33,361 bases of DNA from an archaeon RBG_16_50_20 (GTDB lineage: Archaea > Thermoproteota > Bathyarchaeia > 40CM-2-53-6): assembly GCA_001768965.1 (NCBI GenBank), contig MEMY01000095.1, positions 1-33,361 of the forward strand. Reading direction: 5' to 3'. The notes under the pieces are model-generated. The model was not told the origin of the DNA. It did not search any database and saw nothing but the letters and a program-made list of their open reading frames with translations. Shown piece after piece: positions 16,292 to 24,376 of this stretch; the stretch's first letter is position 1, and every line of letters begins with the position of its first letter. The translations under genes and the position numbers were made by a program.

Positions 16292-18070
16292 TCAACCTGC
16301 CGCGGAAACGTAGTAAAATTCGCCAGAGCTTTTTTGCTCCTTGTCCAATTTGCTGTCCTGTTTGTTTATCCGCGGTCGCTTGGTATCTGGGTCCCTTCTG
16401 AATGTAACGCCCATGTCGGAGAGGAAGAGGTTCATTCCCTCGCGCAAAGGCAGCGGGTTGGATGCCTTTCCATCTCTGCTTCGGACGCCCTTGAAGACCA
16501 TGAGGCGGTCTGCGAGAAAATCCTGAGCGAGGATGTCATGCTCTACAACAAACGCAAACGCCTGTCGTGAGTCGACGAGATGCCGTAAAGCCTTCGCAAC
16601 GTTCAATCTTTCCTCAACATCCAAGAACGCACTTGGCTCGTCGAGCAAATACAGTTGCGCTTTTCGTCCAAGGGATGCAGCTATGGCGACACGCTGCAGT
16701 TCTCCGCCACTGAGCCCATCTATCTTTCGCTCGAGGAGCCTGTTAATGGAAAGAGGTCGTATGACCTCGTCGGTAAACAAAGATGAAGAGTAGTCGTCTG
16801 CAGCACTTGTAAGCAACTGTTCAACCGTGCCATCAAAGTCTGAGGAAATGTACTGCGGCTTGTAACTGACTTGAAGTTCGTTCTGGCTTGACTTCGTATA
16901 GAAATCGAGTAGCTCCTTTAAGAACGTCGTTTTTCCAATGCCGTTGGGGCCGATTATGCCAACGATCTCACCGGCATTCAGATGTCCAGCTTCAACTTCC
17001 AAGTGGAAGTTACCAACGATCTTGGTGATCTTCGGCCACTCGAGTTTAGCTTCCACCTCAAAGTCGATCTGCCTCGGCGGTCTGACATGAAAGCGGATGG
17101 GCTCATCTCTGAATCGCATGTTCTCATCGGGCAGAAACCCGATCAAATAGTCATTGATCCCACCCCTCGTCGGGTGCACATGTGACACGATTCCATAGGA
17201 CCCAGGCTGACCATAGACAAGGTAAACTTCATCGGAGAGGTAATCCAATACCGCCAAATCGTGCTCTGCCACAAGGACAGACTTGCCCTCGTCAACTAGC
17301 TTCCTGATGCTCCGTGCGGCTTGAACTCTCTGATACACATCCAAGTGACTCGATGGTTCATCGAACATGTACACGTCGGCATTCCTTGAAATCGCGGCCG
17401 CAATAGCAACTCTCTGAAGCTCTCCGCCGCTAAGCACCTTTGGCTCTCTGTCGAGGAGAGGTTCCAGCTCAAGCTCATGCACTAGTTCAGCTAGCTTTCC
17501 GCGCTCATCTGCCTTCTTCAGCAACTGACCCGTCTTTCCTTCGAGCAACGACCCAATCTTGTCAATATGCTGGGGCTTATGCACTACTTTCATCTTCTTG
17601 CCTGCGATCTGCTGGAAGTACTCGAAGAGGAGTGTTCCACGGTAACGTGAGAGCACTGTATCCCACTTGCTCTCAGTTTCGAGGGCTCCAAAATTGGGTG
17701 TAAGTTCCCCGGCCAAAATCCGTAAAGCCGTGCTCTTTCCTGTCCCATTTCTGCCGATGAGGCCTATGACCGTTCCAGGTTGTGGAACGGGCAATCGGAA
17801 GAGTTTGAATTCATTGACGCCGTAACTGTGAATGCACTCCCCATCCAGTTCCTGCGGCAGCTTCACGATGCTTATGGCATCAAAGGGGCATTTCTTGATG
17901 CAAATCCCACAACCTGTGCACAGGTCTTCATCGATTATCGGTTTCTTCTGTCCGGCAATGAATTTGATCGCGTACCTCCGGTTCAGAACTTCGGGGCAGA
18001 ACCGGTAACATGGAATGCCGCAATCATCAGGTTTGCAATGCTCCTTGTCCAGCGTAGCCACACGTAACAA
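16292..18070 (-). CDS. ribosome recycling ATPase ABCE1/Rli1
   Basis: ABCE1 splits ribosomes after termination or rescue together with aRF1/Pelota. The 592-residue product has an N-terminal Fe-S domain with Cys12, 17, 21 and 25 and a second ferredoxin-like set (CTGCGICIKKCPFD, about 50-65) for two [4Fe-4S] clusters. Two ABC domains follow: Walker A GRNGTGKST near 108, LSGGELQRV near 213, FDEPSSHLD near 236; then GPNGIGKTT near 373, LSGGELQRV near 450, LDEPSAFLD near 473. Length is normal. The start is TTG at 18070, supported by GAGGTG seven bases upstream. The C-terminus ends in a Lys-rich tail. A tiny acidic ORF lies directly upstream. Confidence 0.97.
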   Translation of the reverse strand: MLRVATLDKEHCKPDDCGIPCYRFCPEVLNRRYAIKFIAGQKKPIIDEDLCTGCGICIKKCPFDAISIVKLPQELDGECIHSYGVNEFKLFRLPVPQPGTVIGLIGRNGTGKSTALRILAGELTPNFGALETESKWDTVLSRYRGTLLFEYFQQIAGKKMKVVHKPQHIDKIGSLLEGKTGQLLKKADERGKLAELVHELELEPLLDREPKVLSGGELQRVAIAAAISRNADVYMFDEPSSHLDVYQRVQAARSIRKLVDEGKSVLVAEHDLAVLDYLSDEVYLVYGQPGSYGIVSHVHPTRGGINDYLIGFLPDENMRFRDEPIRFHVRPPRQIDFEVEAKLEWPKITKIVGNFHLEVEAGHLNAGEIVGIIGPNGIGKTTFLKELLDFYTKSSQNELQVSYKPQYISSDFDGTVEQLLTSAADDYSSSLFTDEVIRPLSINRLLERKIDGLSGGELQRVAIAASLGRKAQLYLLDEPSAFLDVEERLNVAKALRHLVDSRQAFAFVVEHDILAQDFLADRLMVFKGVRSRDGKASNPLPLREGMNLFLSDMGVTFRRDPDTKRPRINKQDSKLDKEQKSSGEFYYVSAAG

Positions 18071-18077
18071 TCAGACA

Positions 18078-18083
18078 CACCTC
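18078..18083 (-). promoter_or_regulatory. ribosome binding site supporting the TTG start of ABCE1
   Basis: On the minus strand GAGGTG lies about seven bases before the TTG at 18070. This spacing favours TTG over the GTG three codons later. Confidence 0.55.
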
Positions 18084-18153
18084 AATGAGAGAAAGAGATT
18101 GAAAGTTAGTTAGTGAATTGAGCAAAGAGATGAAAAACGGAGGCTGAACTTAG

Positions 18154-18270
18154 TCACCACTCCTCTTCTTCTCCCCAACCTTCGTCTTCGCCCCATTCAT
18201 CATCAGTCCAGTCGTCTTCTTCTCCGTCATTGTCCCAGTTTTCCTCTTCACTCAAGAGAAGAATCTCCAA
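18154..18270 (-). CDS. tiny acidic tryptophan-repeat protein (38 aa)
   Basis: An ORF with TTG start at 18270 and TGA at 18154-18156. Of 38 residues about 20 are Asp or Glu and none is basic. Tryptophan occurs at 12, 21, 26, 32 and 38, with acidic clusters between (DDW, DDEW, GEDEGW, and EEEEW at the very end). A minus-strand BRE/TATA-like element (CCAAAAGG then TTTAAACT, 18302-18314) places transcription start near 18280, about ten bases before the TTG. An in-frame TTG at 18255 is an alternative start. It is upstream of ABCE1 on the same strand with 83 bases between. I do not know the family. The periodic Trp/acid design and matching promoter make chance unlikely, but only conservation would prove it. 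Confidence 0.5.
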   Translation of the reverse strand: MEILLLSEEENWDNDGEEDDWTDDEWGEDEGWGEEEEW

Positions 18271-18301
18271 AACAGGAATCGCGTTACCCCCTAGATGTGA
18301 G

Positions 18302-18314
18302 AGTTTAAACCTTT
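18302..18314 (-). promoter_or_regulatory. BRE/TATA element for the acidic micro-ORF and possibly ABCE1
   Basis: The minus strand reads CCAAAAGG followed by TTTAAACT, a good archaeal BRE plus TATA box. The expected start about 26 bases downstream falls near 18280. It could drive both the 38-residue ORF and ABCE1. Confidence 0.55.
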
Positions 18315-18382
18315 TGGCTGAATTTGGAGCATTTCAGAATGTTCGTAAAGAGTCTGGACGATTCTAACCTGCCATACGGATG

Positions 18383-19369
18383 TTAAGCCGTTTTTCTGAC
18401 GAGGGCGACTATCTCGCCATTCGGCCTAGCTTTCGGCTTGGGTGCCCGGGTGTTTGATGTCGCCCAAGGCATACAGGGCGTATTGTGCACTGAGGAAATG
18501 CGACCGGTTTTGTCGATCGCTATGACACCCGCTTCACCTTTCAAGCGATTAGAAGCCAATCTGACTGCTCGTATGGCTGCCATTCTTGCCGTTAGGCCCA
18601 TTTCCATTTGGGAGCAGACTGCCTTCGATAGAGCCAGCTTGATGGCGACCTCTCCTAGGCCAGTCACTGTTGCTGCGCCAACCTGGTTGTCAGCGTAGAG
18701 GCCAGACCCTATTTGTGGACTGTCACCTATCCTGCCAGGTAGCTTCATAGTCGGTCCCCCTGTGGACGCAGCTGCCGCGAAATTTCCCTCCTTGTCCAAT
18801 GCCACAGCTCCAACAGTGTCAAACCTGAGGGTCTCTGGATGCCCCTCGATCAATTCCCGGTTCTTCCTGACCCAGCTGACTCGCTCGTCCGTTCCCCCTT
18901 TCTTGACTTTCATGAGCAATCTTCGCCGGTGCTGTGTTATGGGGTTGGCTTCGGGGAGTGAGAAGATCTTGGCGAGTTCTTCCGCTCTATCCCCAGCCAG
19001 CAGGACGTGATCGGTCTTCTCCATGACTATTCGCGCTAATCGAATCGGATTCCTGACTCTTCGGATCAACGCTACGGCGCCTGCTGACAGATCTCGACCA
19101 TCCATTATGCCAGCGTCCATTTCGATCGTCCCAGCCACGGTCAACGAGGAGCCTTTCCCTGCATTGAAAACCGGATTATCCTCCATTACCATGATGGAGG
19201 CCTCGACTGCATCTAACGCTGAGCCGCCGCGTCGGAGTATATCCACACCTTCGGACGCGGCTGCGGTAACACCCGCTAACCCTCGTGAGATCTCCTTCTT
19301 CCAAAATCCCGCGCCACCATGAACCACAATCTTGCCAAGCAAATCCTTCAGTCTCCTCAGATTCCCCAA
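18383..19369 (-). CDS. isoaspartyl peptidase/L-asparaginase (Ntn hydrolase)
   Basis: Plant-type asparaginase family; it cleaves isoaspartyl dipeptides and/or asparagine after self-cleavage into two chains. The 328-residue product has the N-terminal strand IVVHGGAG, NPVFNAGKGSSLT and MDAGIMDG, and the autocleavage site FDTVGAVALD with Thr185 as the new N-terminal nucleophile. ASTGGPTMKLPGRIGDSPQIGSG and TGLGE line the active site. Length is typical. The first start is TTG at 19369; TTG at 19342, close before GKIVVHGG, is also possible. A 91-base region separates it from the divergent Sua5 gene. In archaea it may repair or recycle damaged proteins (family knowledge). Confidence 0.93.
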   Translation of the reverse strand: MGNLRRLKDLLGKIVVHGGAGFWKKEISRGLAGVTAAASEGVDILRRGGSALDAVEASIMVMEDNPVFNAGKGSSLTVAGTIEMDAGIMDGRDLSAGAVALIRRVRNPIRLARIVMEKTDHVLLAGDRAEELAKIFSLPEANPITQHRRRLLMKVKKGGTDERVSWVRKNRELIEGHPETLRFDTVGAVALDKEGNFAAAASTGGPTMKLPGRIGDSPQIGSGLYADNQVGAATVTGLGEVAIKLALSKAVCSQMEMGLTARMAAIRAVRLASNRLKGEAGVIAIDKTGRISSVHNTPCMPWATSNTRAPKPKARPNGEIVALVRKTA

Positions 19370-19460
19370 AGTCTTGACGCGTTGAATTGGCTGCGAATGA
19401 GGGATGCGTGTCTAGCAAACCAGTCTTTAAGCAGTTTGCGCTTGAGGTAGTGAACCTTGT

Positions 19461-20090
19461 TTGGCGATTTCCTTGGTGCGCGTTGTCAAAGCCGATCTCG
19501 ACGGACTGAGTATCGCTGCGAACACCGTAGCGAAGGGCGGCATCATCTGCTATCCCACAGACACCGTCTACGGATTGGGATGTGATCCATTCAACCTATC
19601 TGCGGTCGAGAAGGCAATGATGGCGAAAGGCAGAGGTACAAAAGCGATGCCAGTCCTAGTTCATTGTATCGAGGACGCAGAACGACTCGTTTTCTTCTCG
19701 GAAGCAGCGAAAAGAATCGCTAAGAGGTTTTGGCCTGGCCCGCTCTCAATTGTACTTCCAGCCAGAGAAAGTGTCCCATCCATCCTCGCCCCCGAACGAA
19801 CAGTAGCGGTGCGTTCTCCGAATCATGCAATCTGTCATCAGCTCCTGGTTTTGTGTTCTGGAATGCTTGTTGGCACAAGCGCAAACAGGGCTGGAAGCCA
19901 ACCTGCCACATCCGCAGACGACGTCGTGGAGCAACTTGATGATTGTGTTGATGTTGTCTTGGATGGTGGAAAATCCCCGATGAGAGTCGCCTCGACCGTC
20001 ATCGATCTGACCAAGCAGCAGCTAGTAGTTCTGCGAGAAGGTCCAATTGGCAAAACAGAAATTCTCAGAACTCTCCGGAATTCTAGATAG
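19461..20090 (+). CDS. threonylcarbamoyl-AMP synthase (Sua5/YrdC/TsaC)
   Basis: Makes threonylcarbamoyl-AMP from threonine, bicarbonate and ATP, the first step of the universal tRNA t6A37 modification. The 209-residue product is the YrdC domain alone, with GGIICYPTDTVYGLGCDPFN, KGRGTKAMPVLVHC, FWPGPLSIVLPA, VAVRSPNH, LVGTSANRAG and RVASTVIDLT. The C-terminal Sua5 domain is absent. The start is TTG at 19461; a GAGGTAG lies 12 bases upstream and a TATA-like CTTTAAGC at 19425-19432, so the transcript may be nearly leaderless. The KEOPS subunit Cgi121, acting in the next t6A step, is encoded 600 bases away on the other strand. Confidence 0.93.
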   Translation: MAISLVRVVKADLDGLSIAANTVAKGGIICYPTDTVYGLGCDPFNLSAVEKAMMAKGRGTKAMPVLVHCIEDAERLVFFSEAAKRIAKRFWPGPLSIVLPARESVPSILAPERTVAVRSPNHAICHQLLVLCSGMLVGTSANRAGSQPATSADDVVEQLDDCVDVVLDGGKSPMRVASTVIDLTKQQLVVLREGPIGKTEILRTLRNSR

Positions 20091-20091
20091 C

Positions 20092-20099
20092 TATTATAG
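20092..20099 (+). promoter_or_regulatory. TATA box upstream of the THUMP gene
   Basis: TATTATAG immediately after the Sua5 stop. The expected transcription start, about 26 bases on, is near 20122, giving a leader of about 16 bases. Confidence 0.45.
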
Positions 20100-20137
20100 T
20101 ATCGAACCTACATCTCGCCATTCTCTGGTGTGTTCCT

Positions 20138-20665
20138 TTGCTGAATGACTTCAATCTCGTTGTCTCCACGAGTAGAGGCAACGAAAGGAACACGTGCAGC
20201 GAAATGTGGTACCTTCTCGGAGAAGTCGGCGACCGTGGTTCCACCATTGAAACCACTTCCGTTATCGGATTAGTCGTTGCCAAGACTAAGCTCGACCCCA
20301 TCAAAGCTATCCGGGATCTTAGGGCTCTACTCAAAGAAAGGCCTTGGGAATTCAAATACACTCTCAAGCTGGTCCCTGTCCAGAAAGTAGTCGAAGCCCG
20401 ATTGCCCGAAATCGAGCAGGCAGCCGTAGGACTTGCAGCTGGCATCGGAGACAAAGAGAAATTCAGAATCACAGTGGAGAAGCGTCATACAGATCTATCC
20501 AGTAAGACAATCATTGACACAGTTGCAAAGAGGATCGAAAGAACCGTTGACCTCGACACTCCAGACAGAATAGTTCTCGTGGAGGTCATTGGGGAACTTG
20601 CGGGAGTGGCTCTGATCAAACCGGAGGATGTTCTTTCCGTTGAGCGAGAGAAGCGTGTCAGTTAG
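20138..20665 (+). CDS. THUMP-domain protein, Tan1-like tRNA acetylation factor
   Basis: A 175-residue protein. It starts with the Tan1-type FNLVVSTSRGNERNTCSEMWYLLGEVGD segment and continues as a THUMP RNA-binding domain (VGLVVAKTK...FKYTLKLVPVQKVVEARLPEI...FRITVEKRHTDLSSKTIIDTVA...IVLVEVIGELAGVALIKPEDVLSVER). In eukaryotes Tan1 helps the acetyltransferase Kre33 make ac4C in tRNA; archaeal homologues are presumed tRNA-binding partners for similar chemistry. No catalytic domain is fused. The start is TTG at 20138 with GGTGTG shortly upstream. It is 47 bases after Sua5 on the same strand, and its end is 4 bases from the convergent Cgi121 stop. Confidence 0.85.
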   Translation: MLNDFNLVVSTSRGNERNTCSEMWYLLGEVGDRGSTIETTSVIGLVVAKTKLDPIKAIRDLRALLKERPWEFKYTLKLVPVQKVVEARLPEIEQAAVGLAAGIGDKEKFRITVEKRHTDLSSKTIIDTVAKRIERTVDLDTPDRIVLVEVIGELAGVALIKPEDVLSVEREKRVS

Positions 20666-20669
20666 AGTG

Positions 20670-21236
20670 CTATTTTCTTACTGTCAGCAATGCTGATCTC
20701 TCTGTAGCCAGACGCTCGATAGCCTTCGTCTTAGCCTCACCTGCTCTGAGCGTGGCTTTGAGTTCCATGTCACGAATTTCGAAAATCGATTGCACGTTTC
20801 GTATCCTATCTGGTGACCAGTTGTCGATGAGATCGTCATCGCTTTTCTGATTGAGAATCCGAGCAAGTGACTTTGTCGCGTGCAACAGTTCGTCTCTCGT
20901 GGTTCCTACTAGTATTCCCACGATTTTCTCAGTGCTGGAACTAATTCCGACGCGCTGTATCGCTTCGCCAATCTGCCTGCTAGCCGCAATGTAAAGCAGA
21001 ATTTCCATGCCGAGGCTTCGGGCGATTGGCTGTTTCGAATGAAAGGATTTCAAGGCGTTCAATACAGCCAGTAACATGTACCTTGAACCAGGCACTCGAC
21101 CCAAGTCAACGAGTTGAGCAGTGACGTCTGGGGACTTTTCTTGAATCGAGCGAAGGGTGGCGTCTACGTTGTCAGGTCTATTCTTGAATCCAGAAATCCA
21201 CACCTGGACGGGGAACTCGGTCAACTGAAAGAACAA
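20670..21236 (-). CDS. KEOPS complex subunit Cgi121
   Basis: Cgi121 binds the Bud32 kinase and helps KEOPS capture the tRNA 3' end during t6A synthesis. The 188-residue product fits the family: LTEFPVQVWISGFKNRPDNVDATL, VQLF-like AQLVDLGRVPGSRYMLLAVLNALKSF, and the diagnostic helix IARSLGMEILLYIAASRQIGEAIQRVGISSST with VGILVG. A C-terminal helical extension (about 125-188, IFEIRDMELKATLRAGEAKTKAIERLA) is also present. The start is TTG at 21236, three bases after the stop of the phosphoribosyltransferase gene, whose end supplies a GGTGG ribosome-binding candidate. The two genes are therefore coupled. Confidence 0.9.
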   Translation of the reverse strand: MFFQLTEFPVQVWISGFKNRPDNVDATLRSIQEKSPDVTAQLVDLGRVPGSRYMLLAVLNALKSFHSKQPIARSLGMEILLYIAASRQIGEAIQRVGISSSTEKIVGILVGTTRDELLHATKSLARILNQKSDDDLIDNWSPDRIRNVQSIFEIRDMELKATLRAGEAKTKAIERLATERSALLTVRK

Positions 21237-21239
21237 GAA

Positions 21240-21836
21240 CTACGTTCCACCGTTCGCGAGCTGAAAGAGGAATTCAACAATCCCATCTGGAATGCTGCAT
21301 TTTTTCAATATCTCGCGAACGGAATTGAGGTCGCGTCCCGCTGATCGTGCCTCTTCGAGCAACAGCTTGGTAGCTTCCAGTCTCTCCCAAGGGAAGATGA
21401 TCCAGTCGCTCGTCGAGTCGGCGAAGAAATCTGGTTTGAAGGTACTGTGAGGCTTGTAATACACCGTAACTGTCTTGACGCCTGTCGTTCCGTTTTCCAG
21501 CATATGCTCTAGGGCGACCTTCAGGCTCTCCCCTGTGTCGGAAACGTCATCAACCACCAGAACTCTTTTGCCTCTGATGTCTTGAGAAAGAGGTTGAGTG
21601 ACCACCGGTTTCCGTGTTGTTTTTGCAAGCCCCACATAGAACTCTATTTTGATGTTTACTGTGTGCGTGTTTTCTAGTAGATCTGAGAGTATTCTTCCCG
21701 GCGCCCATCCTCCCCTTGACACTCCCACAATGAGGTCTGGTTTGAATCCTGAACGGCGGATTCTGATGGCAAGGTCAACCAGCATTTCATAGATCCTGTC
21801 CCAGCTTGGGGCGACGTACCTTCGCGAGTCGGACAT
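21240..21836 (-). CDS. purine-type phosphoribosyltransferase (type I PRT fold)
   Basis: The 198-residue product from ATG 21836 has a typical PRT core: PDLIVGVSRGGWAPGRILSDLL and the PRPP-binding loop VLVVDDVSDTGESLKVALEHM, ending with ADSTSDWIIFPWERLE. This pattern matches archaeal (hypoxanthine/xanthine-like) phosphoribosyltransferases of COG2236, which transfer ribose phosphate from PRPP to a purine base. The frame is open upstream to 21953, but the extra 39 residues are Arg/Ser-rich without family character, so ATG 21836 is preferred. It is followed at three bases by Cgi121. The exact base used cannot be told. Confidence 0.88.
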   Translation of the reverse strand: MSDSRRYVAPSWDRIYEMLVDLAIRIRRSGFKPDLIVGVSRGGWAPGRILSDLLENTHTVNIKIEFYVGLAKTTRKPVVTQPLSQDIRGKRVLVVDDVSDTGESLKVALEHMLENGTTGVKTVTVYYKPHSTFKPDFFADSTSDWIIFPWERLEATKLLLEEARSAGRDLNSVREILKKCSIPDGIVEFLFQLANGGT

Positions 21837-22014
21837 TCGAGCACCGTTTGTTACGGCAAGGGTTCCGCTTTCACTATAAGCGTTATTGCGGTCAGCGGAG
21901 ATGCATCTCCTCATCTGGCGTGAGGCGCCTCGGTGCAGGTCAATCCACGTCATACCGCTACAGAGACTTCTCTTCAGCAGCTTAACTACTCTTCGTCAAC
22001 TGAGCCGCGAAGGA

Positions 22015-23292
22015 CTAACTTGCAGAAATTGCGCCCGGAGATTTGCTTCTGAGAATGTTGATCAAATAGCCGGCGTTTAGAGCTGTGAAAACTGAGCCCG
22101 AAAGGAAATTCAACGCGAGTCTTGCGGGACCTATGACCTGAGACAATCCATTTTCGATCTGCCCATAGTCGAGATACACTGGCGACAGGAACCGAATAAG
22201 GAAGAAATTGTTCATTACGAGATATAACAGAGCAACACCCGCAGTCGCCAAGAACATTGGCTTACGCTTGCGATTCCACAAGGCGAAATCAACAGTAGAA
22301 AGGGCGAGCAAGTAAATCGCGTATTGCTCGGTTACTCGACTCTTGAAAACTAGAAATGAAAGGGTCACGACAAGTAGCGATTGTATGAGTCCGTAGTCTG
22401 AATCGAATCCGAATTTCCTATACGCAATCAAGGTGAAGATAATTACTGCGGGGATCCATAACACGCCAAGCAAGTCAGACACAAATGGGTCAAGCGTCGG
22501 AATGATTCCCTGGTAATTGAAGTAGAAGAACAGGTCCCACACGGACATTGATTCGCCAGATCTCGTAACCGTATAGCTTAGTGCGCTCGTGACAGTGGTA
22601 AGGGACCATCCCATTACGGCGAAAGTCGCGGCGGAAAATCCGATTGGTAACGCAATAGCTACCAGAAATGACTGCCAGTTCCGTCTACTTTTGAGGGATA
22701 GAGGGATGGCGTAAATGACGGGTATCGATTTAGCGAATGTGCCCAAACCGGCCCAGAATGCTCTTTTCAAGTGGCGAGTTGTCATAATGGAAATCATAAC
22801 GAACGCCATGGCAAGGGAGTCGAACATTCCCCAGATTCCCGACAGGATTATGGTGAATGGGCAGAGCATCCAGAAACGCAAGACCCAGACAGAAGTATTC
22901 AGGTTCCGCAAGCGCACATAGGAGTAGAGCAGGTAGCCAAGAGCCACATCGCCCAAAATAGTTGGCTGCTTGAGTAACAAGTAGTACAGGAACCTATCAT
23001 TCAAACCAATCGTCAAGTAGAGCATGTACAGCACACCGGTGATAAGGGGCCAGAATGGTAGGTACGCTATTGTCGCACTGTCTCGTAATGTGTAGAGGTT
23101 TGCAAAACTAAGGCCGGGTGCAGGTCCCAGAAATCCGTATGGGTTTCCACCATGTATCATCGCATAGCCCAGTCGCACCCAGAGCTCGAAATCGTACGGA
23201 TGCCCGGTCCAAAACGAGAAGACTTCTCTGATTGTCAAGCCTAAGAGCAATAGCAAGGTGGTTTGCTGCAGGCTCTTCTTAGTGAATTGCAA
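22015..23292 (-). CDS. polytopic GT-C-type glycosyltransferase (mannosyltransferase-like)
   Basis: A 425-residue integral membrane protein with about nine or ten predicted helices (e.g. TTLLLLLGLTIREVF, FWPLITGVLYMLYLTIGL, FLVAIALPIGFSAATFAVMGW, LLGVLWIPAVIIFTLIAY, LATAGVALLYLVMNNFFLI). The first extracellular loop carries GHPYDFELWVRLGYAMIHGGNPYG, an acidic DxE motif typical of GT-C enzymes that use polyprenyl-phosphate sugars. The overall look matches GT87/PIG-M-like mannosyltransferases. The start is TTG at 23292. It diverges from the nucleotidyltransferase gene, each side with its own TATA element, so it probably belongs to the same glycan pathway. Sugar and acceptor unknown. Confidence 0.75.
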   Translation of the reverse strand: MQFTKKSLQQTTLLLLLGLTIREVFSFWTGHPYDFELWVRLGYAMIHGGNPYGFLGPAPGLSFANLYTLRDSATIAYLPFWPLITGVLYMLYLTIGLNDRFLYYLLLKQPTILGDVALGYLLYSYVRLRNLNTSVWVLRFWMLCPFTIILSGIWGMFDSLAMAFVMISIMTTRHLKRAFWAGLGTFAKSIPVIYAIPLSLKSRRNWQSFLVAIALPIGFSAATFAVMGWSLTTVTSALSYTVTRSGESMSVWDLFFYFNYQGIIPTLDPFVSDLLGVLWIPAVIIFTLIAYRKFGFDSDYGLIQSLLVVTLSFLVFKSRVTEQYAIYLLALSTVDFALWNRKRKPMFLATAGVALLYLVMNNFFLIRFLSPVYLDYGQIENGLSQVIGPARLALNFLSGSVFTALNAGYLINILRSKSPGAISAS

Positions 23293-23344
23293 TTGAGGTC
23301 TACCTGTCAGTTGAATATGTCCATACTTACTACGATTGTAGTAA

Positions 23345-23354
23345 CTTTTTTATA
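23345..23354 (-). promoter_or_regulatory. TATA box for the GT-C gene
   Basis: The minus strand reads TATAAAAAAG. The expected start is near 23323, about 30 bases before the TTG at 23292. It lies in the most AT-rich stretch seen nearby. Confidence 0.5.
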
Positions 23355-23373
23355 TGTTCTCCTCAAACCCAAC

Positions 23374-23381
23374 ATTATAAC
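23374..23381 (+). promoter_or_regulatory. TATA box for the nucleotidyltransferase/radical SAM operon
   Basis: ATTATAAC on the plus strand predicts a start near 23403, about ten bases before the ATG at 23414. It is arranged back to back with the minus-strand TATA at 23345-23354. Confidence 0.5.
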
Positions 23382-23413
23382 CTGCGTCATACACACATGG
23401 GAAGGCTCTCCAG

Positions 23414-24376
23414 ATGCAAACAACAATTTTAACAAAAGATGCAGATTTAGCGGACATTCGAAGCAATCTGGAGAAAGTTTACGAAGTCTCTGCTTACTTG
23501 GACTTTCCTTTCAGCTTAGATGAAGTAGCCAACTACTTTCTCCCTAATCGAAATATCACCTCCGAAAAGTTACGATTCATGATTTCCAATGGGGATTTCG
23601 CTAATATCCCATTTCAGATCAAAGATGGCTACATTCTGACTCGTGCATCACAGTCGGAGACTCTGCGTTTTGAGAGAGAGCAGATCTCGGGTGAAAAACT
23701 GCAATCAGCGGCGCGGTTCGCTAGAATCCTTACCAAAATAGTTCCCTTCATTCGGACTGTAGCTGTGACCGGTAGTGTTGCGTATGGAAGTGCAGGGAGG
23801 TGGGATGATATCGATCTCTTTGTGGTCACCGAGGGAAAGAGGCTGTGGCTGTCGGTCCTGATGGCTTTGGTAATGGTAAGAGTCGAGAAACTGTTGGGAT
23901 TGGCTCCTTCTCATCTTCTTCCTTTCTGTTTGAGCTACGTTCATGATGAGCAAGGATTCGCAGAAGATGCTTCACGGAACCGAGTCAATCCACTCTTTGC
24001 TCGAGAACTCCTCAAGGCGAAGCCTGTTGCTGGTCCAGAGCAGTACCGACTCATTTTGCAGGAAAATGACTGGGTTGGAGAACTATATTCGGCCCCCTAT
24101 GCAGCTGCATTGAAGGCACTAGATCAGGGACCATTGAACGGAGTTCAACCAAGAGTTGACCAGCCGGGACTGTTTGCGTTATTCTTTGATTGGGCCGAAG
24201 GTATTGTGTATGTCTTTCTGAGTCGCTACCTCAAATTGCGGGCATACTTAACCAACTTGAAGCTCAAGTCACAGAGACAGAAGCTGCGGGTCTTTGAATC
24301 AAGAATTACTCCGAACTCATGCGTATACACATCCAACTTCTACAGATGGCTACATTCACTGTGGGGTGAAAGATAG
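23414..24376 (+). CDS. nucleotidyltransferase-fold (Pol beta-like) protein
   Basis: A 320-residue protein with a helical, winged-helix-like N-terminal part (SAYLDFPFSLDEVANYFLPN...KLRFMISNGDF...IKDGYILTRASQSE). A minimal nucleotidyltransferase motif follows near 118-137: GSVAYGSAGRWDDIDLFVV (GS...DxD), which in the Pol beta superfamily binds metal and NTP. The C-terminal half is helical with hydrophobic stretches (LALFFDWAEGIVYVFLSRYL) and a basic region (KLKSQRQKLRVF). The ATG at 23414 fits the TATA at 23374. Its stop TAG shares one base with the GTG start of the radical SAM gene (TAGTG), so the two are translationally coupled. The transferred nucleotide and acceptor are unknown. Confidence 0.75.
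   Translation: MQTTILTKDADLADIRSNLEKVYEVSAYLDFPFSLDEVANYFLPNRNITSEKLRFMISNGDFANIPFQIKDGYILTRASQSETLRFEREQISGEKLQSAARFARILTKIVPFIRTVAVTGSVAYGSAGRWDDIDLFVVTEGKRLWLSVLMALVMVRVEKLLGLAPSHLLPFCLSYVHDEQGFAEDASRNRVNPLFARELLKAKPVAGPEQYRLILQENDWVGELYSAPYAAALKALDQGPLNGVQPRVDQPGLFALFFDWAEGIVYVFLSRYLKLRAYLTNLKLKSQRQKLRVFESRITPNSCVYTSNFYRWLHSLWGER

Noticed and set aside
21837..21953. 39-residue extension of the phosphoribosyltransferase
   Set aside because: Composition is unlike the family, and ATG 21836 gives a normal-length enzyme.
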